Below the pieces are notes generated by a model. That model was not told where the DNA came from, ran no database searches, and saw only the letters and a list, made by a program, of their open reading frames with translations. Position numbers and translations under genes: made by a program. This document shows positions 5,016-5,092 of a stretch of 5,092 nucleotides of DNA, piece by piece. This stretch comes from Promethearchaeota archaeon (lineage in GTDB: Archaea; Asgardarchaeota; Lokiarchaeia; Sigynarchaeales; SOKP01), in contig JAHLWJ010000337.1 in the NCBI GenBank assembly GCA_019057975.1, positions 1 through 5,092 on the forward strand, given 5' to 3'. Numbering within the stretch: the first letter of the stretch is position 1; every line of letters begins with the position of its first letter.

Positions 5016-5092
5016 ATGCTAACAAACATATCACCCGACTATATCAATTCCGTTTATTGCCCATTTAAGTTGTTATTTCATTTCTACAGAAT
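5016..5092 (+). CDS. N-terminal fragment of an unidentified protein, possibly a Cas4/RecB-like nuclease
   Basis: From an ATG at 5016 the plus strand stays open for 25 complete codons to the window edge, beginning MLTNISPDYINSVYCPF and ending HFYR. A correctly spaced TATA box supports it as a real gene. The S-x-[DE]...YCP-[FR]...[FY] pattern near the N-terminus resembles the start of Cas4-like and RecB-like PD-(D/E)xK nucleases, where the cysteine begins an iron-sulfur cluster. With so little sequence this is only a suggestion; the frame could also be chance. Confidence 0.4.
   Translation, partial: MLTNISPDYINSVYCPFKLLFHFYR

Noticed and set aside
1..5092. Insertion sequence or integrase-type mobile element
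   Set aside because: I saw no transposase or integrase motif and no terminal inverted repeats with target duplication.

Overview
The window is strongly AT-rich and most probably comes from an archaeon. Two things point that way. The small winged-helix protein at 3217-3498 carries a YR...SHVSR-LKELEE-L-KC pattern that I associate with archaeal regulators. Most start codons also lie about 25-30 nt downstream of a TATA-like box with no Shine-Dalgarno sequence, the archaeal leaderless arrangement. A Methanobacteria-like or Asgard-like host would fit the base composition, but the lineage cannot be fixed from this sequence alone.

Layout. At 1-258 (minus) is the 5' part of a small zinc-ribbon protein that runs off the left edge. 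Three plus-strand genes follow. Genes 436-1299 and 1353-2012 are 53 nt apart and encode two diverged paralogues. Gene 2204-3163 has its own promoter and encodes a more distant relative with a clear PD...ExQ nuclease signature. They converge on two minus-strand genes: the winged-helix regulator (3217-3498) and a DNA (cytosine-5)-methyltransferase (3571 to about 4686). The last 400 bases hold promoter-like repeats, and a new plus-strand reading frame opens at 5016 with its own TATA box.

Interpretation. One cytosine methyltransferase, three restriction-endonuclease-like proteins and a small DNA-binding regulator look like a compact archaeal type II-like restriction-modification island. The most notable signal is non-coding. 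Hexamers of the TGGTAT/TGGTAA type repeat every 11 bp just upstream of the TATA box of 436, of 2204 and of the regulator gene, and also upstream of the methyltransferase, where they point the other way. Such phased operators at every transcription unit, next to a DNA-binding gene that carries one itself, suggest a self-regulated controller circuit. It would be analogous to bacterial C proteins but built from an archaeal winged helix. This is inferred from sequence.

Several 5' ends are abnormal. Methyltransferase motif I lies upstream of the first in-frame ATG. The 1353 gene aligns to its paralogue upstream of its first canonical start. The 2204 gene has only a TTG. Either ATT starts are used or single-base frameshifts (real or sequencing errors) sit at the gene starts.
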